This document shows positions 60,428 through 64,000 of a stretch of 64,000 nucleotides of DNA, in pieces. The notes beneath the pieces were generated by a model that was not told the origin of the DNA, did no database searches, and saw only the letters and a list, made by a program, of their open reading frames with translations. Both the position numbers and the translations under genes were made by a program. Every line of letters begins with the position of its first letter. Positions within the stretch are counted from its first letter, which is position 1. Source of the stretch: Methylococcus mesophilus (GTDB taxonomy: Bacteria; Pseudomonadota; Gammaproteobacteria; Methylococcales; Methylococcaceae); contig NZ_CP110921.1 in the NCBI RefSeq assembly GCF_026247885.1, positions 3,107,501-3,171,500 on the forward strand, read 5' to 3'.

Positions 60428-61531
60428 CTATCTATCAAAATTACGCTCCCGCATTTCTTCGCAAACCCCGTCAATACTTGGAAACATTGAACCTGCTGTG
60501 ATACCCATGAAGCGCAAGTCTGTCATAGCAAGTTCTCGTTCATTGGCAGGTATATCTACTGCCTCGAGTAGACTAATGTCCGCCTCTGCTTCCTTCTCTA
60601 AGATATACGCTTCGATATCGTGCAAATTGGTTACAGTTGTAACCGCTTGTTGTGGGACTAGCCGTGGATTACCAATGGCGATGAACTCCATCACCGAGAG
60701 ATGGGGAAAAGGTGGATCGAGGGTTTGGACTTGTCTATATCTTTTCTGCCATTCGCGATTATTGAACATATAAATACGGACCAACTCTTCTCCGCGATAT
60801 CCGATTGGCCTGTCTCTAAATGCAAAAAATGCAGCCACATAAGGAGAATGTGACCAATCAAGCAAAGGTGTGGGGTAGCCGTGGTGCTGTAGCAGATTGA
60901 AAAATGCGCCATTCTGATCTGGCACCGTCAGATCGAAGAAGTGAGACGTGATCGCGCTCAGTCTTTGATGTAACTGCTTGACATCTTTGGCTATGAACTC
61001 GCTTATTCTGTAACGACCCCGGCGGTGGAACGACGTGCGGAGTCTCCATGGCTTTTGCTGGCCACGAAATAGATATCCATTTTTTGAGATCGTGGCAACG
61101 TATAATTTAAAGTCCGGCCAAGACATCCGTTGTCCTTCAATCTTTGACTCTGCGCTTTCCGGTGGCCGTTCTAAAACCGCTCTCAGAGTCACGCCGATAT
61201 CAGAGACCCCATCTATAGTGAGTGTTTCGCCAGATAGGTTCAGATTAACTTCGGCTTTCGTGGAATAGGATGTGCCTGGCGGGTATAACTCCTTAATCTC
61301 ATCCCAGGACGTCCGATCGCCAGTACGCGGGTCGATTGGGAAAGTATATGCAGTCGCTGAATGCTCCGTGCCTTTGGATTCGGTTCGCAGGTAGACAGCG
61401 GTACCCGGGATGTCTGGCAATTCGGGTTGCATGTATGCGACGCCTTCGTAATGATCATCGACTTCGTCGATATTGATCATTAGCTTTCCTGTAGTGCTGC
61501 CTTCATAGCTTCCGAGCCACTGACCCCTCAC
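60428..61531 (-). CDS. FRG-domain protein
   Basis: 367 residues from GTG 61531, supported by GGAGGTG just upstream. The N-terminal part (about 1-125) is a beta-rich unknown domain (GQWLGSYEGSTTGKLMINID). The FRG domain follows (about 145-300): YLFRGQQKPWRLRTSFHRRG, FFNLLQHHGYPTPLLDWSHS and PYVAAFFAFRD. FRG domains are found in many mobile-element and suspected defence proteins; their activity is unproven. The gene is clearly more AT-rich than its neighbours, suggesting transfer. Confidence 0.85.
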   Translation of the reverse strand: MRGQWLGSYEGSTTGKLMINIDEVDDHYEGVAYMQPELPDIPGTAVYLRTESKGTEHSATAYTFPIDPRTGDRTSWDEIKELYPPGTSYSTKAEVNLNLSGETLTIDGVSDIGVTLRAVLERPPESAESKIEGQRMSWPDFKLYVATISKNGYLFRGQQKPWRLRTSFHRRGRYRISEFIAKDVKQLHQRLSAITSHFFDLTVPDQNGAFFNLLQHHGYPTPLLDWSHSPYVAAFFAFRDRPIGYRGEELVRIYMFNNREWQKRYRQVQTLDPPFPHLSVMEFIAIGNPRLVPQQAVTTVTNLHDIEAYILEKEAEADISLLEAVDIPANERELAMTDLRFMGITAGSMFPSIDGVCEEMRERNFDR

Positions 61532-61708
61532 AAGGCACCTCCGCTTTTAGGCATAAGTTGCTACGAAAGAATTACTAATTAGAGCACTATACAGAATAGA
61601 ACGCCGCGCAATGACGCTCCGTGCAATCTCTCAGTCTTTCTAAAACCATCTAAGCCGATTCGCCCCCACATGGTCGATCACTTGTTTCCACCCTTACCAC
61701 CATGACCT

Positions 61709-64000
61709 TCAAGGCGAATCAGGTCTCCGCCCCCGCTCCAACAACGGCGCCAAAAACCTCCCCGTATGCGAATCCGGATTCGCCGCGACTTGTTCCGGCG
61801 TACCTTCCGCCACCAAGCGCCCGCCGCCTTCGCCGCCTTCGGGGCCGAGGTCGATGATCCAGTCGGCGGTCTTGATGACGTCCAGGTTGTGTTCGATGAC
61901 GATGACGGTGTTGCCGCGGTCGCGCAGTTCGTGCAGGACGTTGAGGAGCTGCTGGATGTCGTGGAAATGCAGGCCGGTGGTGGGTTCGTCGAGGATGTAC
62001 AGGGTCTTACCGGTGTCGCGCCGCGACAGCTCGCGGGCCAGCTTGACGCGCTGGGCTTCGCCGCCGGACAGGGTGACGGCGTTCTGGCCCAGGGTGACGT
62101 AGGAGAGGCCGACTTCCATCAGCATCTGGAGCTTGCGCGCCACCGCCGGGATGGCCGAGAAGAACGCCGCGGCTTCCTCCACCGTCATCGCCAGCACTTC
62201 GTGGATGGTCTTGCCCTTGAAGCGGATTTCCAGGGTTTCGCGGTTGTAGCGCTGGCCCTTGCAGACGTCGCAATGCACGAATACGTCGGGCAGGAAGTGC
62301 ATTTCCACCTTGATGACGCCGTCGCCGGCGCAGGCTTCGCAGCGTCCGCCCTTGACGTTGAAGCTGAAACGGCCGGGCGTGTAGCCGCGCGAACGCGCTT
62401 CCGGTGTCGCCGCGAACAGCTCGCGGATCGGCGTGAACAATCCGGTGTAGGTGGCCGGATTGGAGCGGGGCGTCCGCCCGATCGGGCTCTGGTCGATGTC
62501 CACCACTTTGTCGAAGTGCTCCAGCCCTTCGATTCCGTTACAGGCCGCCGGGGTCAGCGAGGCGCCGTTGAGTTCGCGGGCGGCGGCGGGGTAGAGGGTG
62601 TCGTTGACCAGGGTGGACTTGCCCGAGCCGGATACGCCGGTCACGCAGACCAGCAGCCCGACCGGGATCGACACGTCGAGCGATTTGAGGTTGTTGGCGC
62701 CGGCGCCGCGCACCGCCAGCCGGCGCTCGGGATCGGGCGGATTGCGTTCGGCCGGTACGGCGATGCGGCGCTGGCCGGAGAGGTACTGGCCGGTAATCGA
62801 TTCCGGCGCGGCCATCACATCTTCCGGCGTGCCCTGGGCGATGACCCGACCGCCGTGCACGCCGGCGCCGGGGCCGATGTCGACCACGTGGTCGGCCAGC
62901 CGGATTGCGTCCTCGTCGTGCTCGACCACGATCACGGTGTTGCCGATGTCGCGCAGCCGGATCAGGGTGTCGAGCAGCCGCTGGTTGTCGCGCTGGTGCA
63001 GGCCGATGGACGGCTCGTCCAGCACGTACATGACGCCGACCAGGCCGGCGCCGACCTGGCTGGCCAGGCGGATGCGCTGGGCCTCGCCGCCGGAGAGTGT
63101 ATCGGCGCTGCGGTCCAGGCTGAGGTAGTCCAGCCCGACGTTGATGAGGAACTGCAGCCGGGCGCGGATTTCCTTGACGATCTTGGCCGCCACCTCGCCG
63201 CGCCGCCCGCTCATTTCGAGCCCGTCGAAGAACTCCAGCACGCGCCGGACCGGAAGATGGGTGAGTCCCGGCAGGTTGGTGTCGCCCACGAAAACGTGGC
63301 GGGCGCCGCGGTTGAGGCGGGTGCCTTCGCAGGCGGGGCAGGGCTTGCTCGACAGGTACTTGGCCAGCTCCTCTCGGACCAGGGTGGAATCGGTCTCGCG
63401 GTAGCGCCGCTCCATGACCGGGATCACGCCTTCGAAGGTGTAGCGCTGGACGAGGGCGGTGCCCTTCGGCGACATCAGTTTGAACGGAATCACTTCGCTG
63501 CCGCTGCCGTGTAGGATCACCTCCCGCACATGTAAGGGCAGGCTGGAAAACGGCTCCTCCGGATCGAAGCCGTAGTGCTCGGCCAGCGACTGGATCATGC
63601 CGTAGTAATAGGCATTGCGGCGGTCCCAGCCGCGCACCGCACCGCCGGCCAGGCTCAGTTCCGGATTGTGGACGATCAGGCCGGGATCGAAATACTGCTT
63701 GACCCCGAGGCCGTCGCATTCGGGACAGGCGCCGCGCGGGTTGTTGAACGAGAAGATCCGCGGCTCGAGTTCGCTCAGCGAGTAGCCGCAATGCGGGCAG
63801 GCGTACTTGTCCGAATAGACGATCTCTTGAGCCTCGTCGTCCATGGAGGCGGCGATGGCGATGCCTTCGGCCAGCTTGAGCGCGGTTTCGAACGACTCGG
63901 CCATGCGCAGGGCCAGGTCGGAGCGCACCTTGAAGCGGTCGACGATCACCTCGATGCTGTGCTTCTTGCGCAGGTCGAGCTTGGGAGGCTCGTCCAGCTC
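61709..64000 (-). CDS. uvrA: Excinuclease ABC subunit A (N-terminus beyond the window)
   Basis: About 763 residues of the C-terminal side; coding continues through base 64000. Zinc finger [16 protein letters not shown]...CPECDGLG and the second finger [16 protein letters not shown]...CDVCKG are present. The two ABC signatures [16 protein letters not shown] and [16 protein letters not shown] and the second Walker [14 protein letters not shown] are intact. UvrA recognises bulky DNA lesions and loads UvrB. The gap 61532-61708 holds nothing I can support. Confidence 0.97.
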   Translation of the reverse strand, partial: ELDEPPKLDLRKKHSIEVIVDRFKVRSDLALRMAESFETALKLAEGIAIAASMDDEAQEIVYSDKYACPHCGYSLSELEPRIFSFNNPRGACPECDGLGVKQYFDPGLIVHNPELSLAGGAVRGWDRRNAYYYGMIQSLAEHYGFDPEEPFSSLPLHVREVILHGSGSEVIPFKLMSPKGTALVQRYTFEGVIPVMERRYRETDSTLVREELAKYLSSKPCPACEGTRLNRGARHVFVGDTNLPGLTHLPVRRVLEFFDGLEMSGRRGEVAAKIVKEIRARLQFLINVGLDYLSLDRSADTLSGGEAQRIRLASQVGAGLVGVMYVLDEPSIGLHQRDNQRLLDTLIRLRDIGNTVIVVEHDEDAIRLADHVVDIGPGAGVHGGRVIAQGTPEDVMAAPESITGQYLSGQRRIAVPAERNPPDPERRLAVRGAGANNLKSLDVSIPVGLLVCVTGVSGSGKSTLVNDTLYPAAARELNGASLTPAACNGIEGLEHFDKVVDIDQSPIGRTPRSNPATYTGLFTPIRELFAATPEARSRGYTPGRFSFNVKGGRCEACAGDGVIKVEMHFLPDVFVHCDVCKGQRYNRETLEIRFKGKTIHEVLAMTVEEAAAFFSAIPAVARKLQMLMEVGLSYVTLGQNAVTLSGGEAQRVKLARELSRRDTGKTLYILDEPTTGLHFHDIQQLLNVLHELRDRGNTVIVIEHNLDVIKTADWIIDLGPEGGEGGGRLVAEGTPEQVAANPDSHTGRFLAPLLERGRRPDSP

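Overview
The window is GC-rich (roughly 60-65%, judged by eye) gammaproteobacterial chromosome. It most likely comes from Methylococcus, probably M. capsulatus or a close relative. The strongest pointer is a sterol 14-alpha-demethylase fused to a C-terminal 3Fe-4S ferredoxin (16394-18016), an architecture described from M. capsulatus. The gammaproteobacterial gene order nadA-rlmH-maf-rng-yhdP-nit-tldD-pmbA agrees with this.

Layout. 1-3.4 kb is the distal part of an rRNA operon: last bases of tRNA-Ala, boxA, processing stems, 23S, 5S and a terminator. 3.4-9.7 kb (- strand) is a heavy-metal RND efflux operon (exported leader protein, outer-membrane channel, adaptor, pump, DUF3240). 9.9-14.7 kb (+) holds a UPF0182 membrane protein, thiO and a Kdo hydroxylase. 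14.6-20.05 kb (-) is a tightly packed unit: TPP riboswitch, thiC, CYP51-ferredoxin, sulfotransferase, family 9 glycosyltransferase. 20.1-21.2 kb is an AI-2E family permease.

21.4-35.8 kb (-) carries a broken alternative (N-type) F-ATPase operon. Gamma and alpha lie at 21.4-23.7 kb; b(delta), c, a and a small AtpQ/AtpI-like subunit lie at 33.8-35.8 kb. Between them sits a 10-kb block: an AraC regulator and five exported proteins on the opposite strand (pentapeptide-repeat protein, PD40 propeller, VTAVW-repeat protein with disulfide-bonded B-repeats, S9 peptidase, S8 subtilase). No beta, epsilon or AtpR gene is present. Upstream the operon runs into a truncated HepT/MntA pair, a diverged atpQ fragment and a dead integron integrase.

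36.4-40.8 kb is a small integron: intI with two stop codons and a frameshift, then cassettes for a GNAT acetyltransferase, a VOC protein, a DUF1801 protein, an AAA NTPase and an alpha/beta hydrolase, separated by recognisable attC sites. 41.1-43.6 kb (-) has an orphan TolC-type lipoprotein and a CDP-alcohol phosphatidyltransferase. 43.7-58.9 kb (+) is mostly core genome: purM, a GT2 glycosyltransferase, a cupin, nadA, rlmH, maf, rng, yhdP, nit, tldD, pmbA and a GT1 glycosyltransferase. 58.9-61.5 kb (-) has an unknown protein, a BFD-like ferredoxin, a REP-associated transposase with its REP palindromes, and an FRG-domain protein with AT-rich composition. The window ends inside uvrA (-).

How the genes connect. 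Thiamine synthesis appears twice (thiO; riboswitch-thiC), and sterol demethylation is translationally coupled to thiC. Several genes modify the envelope (kdoO, GT9, sulfotransferase, GT2). The accessory material is concentrated at 24-41 kb and 59-61.5 kb. All functional statements come from reading motifs and gene context; no database search was run.
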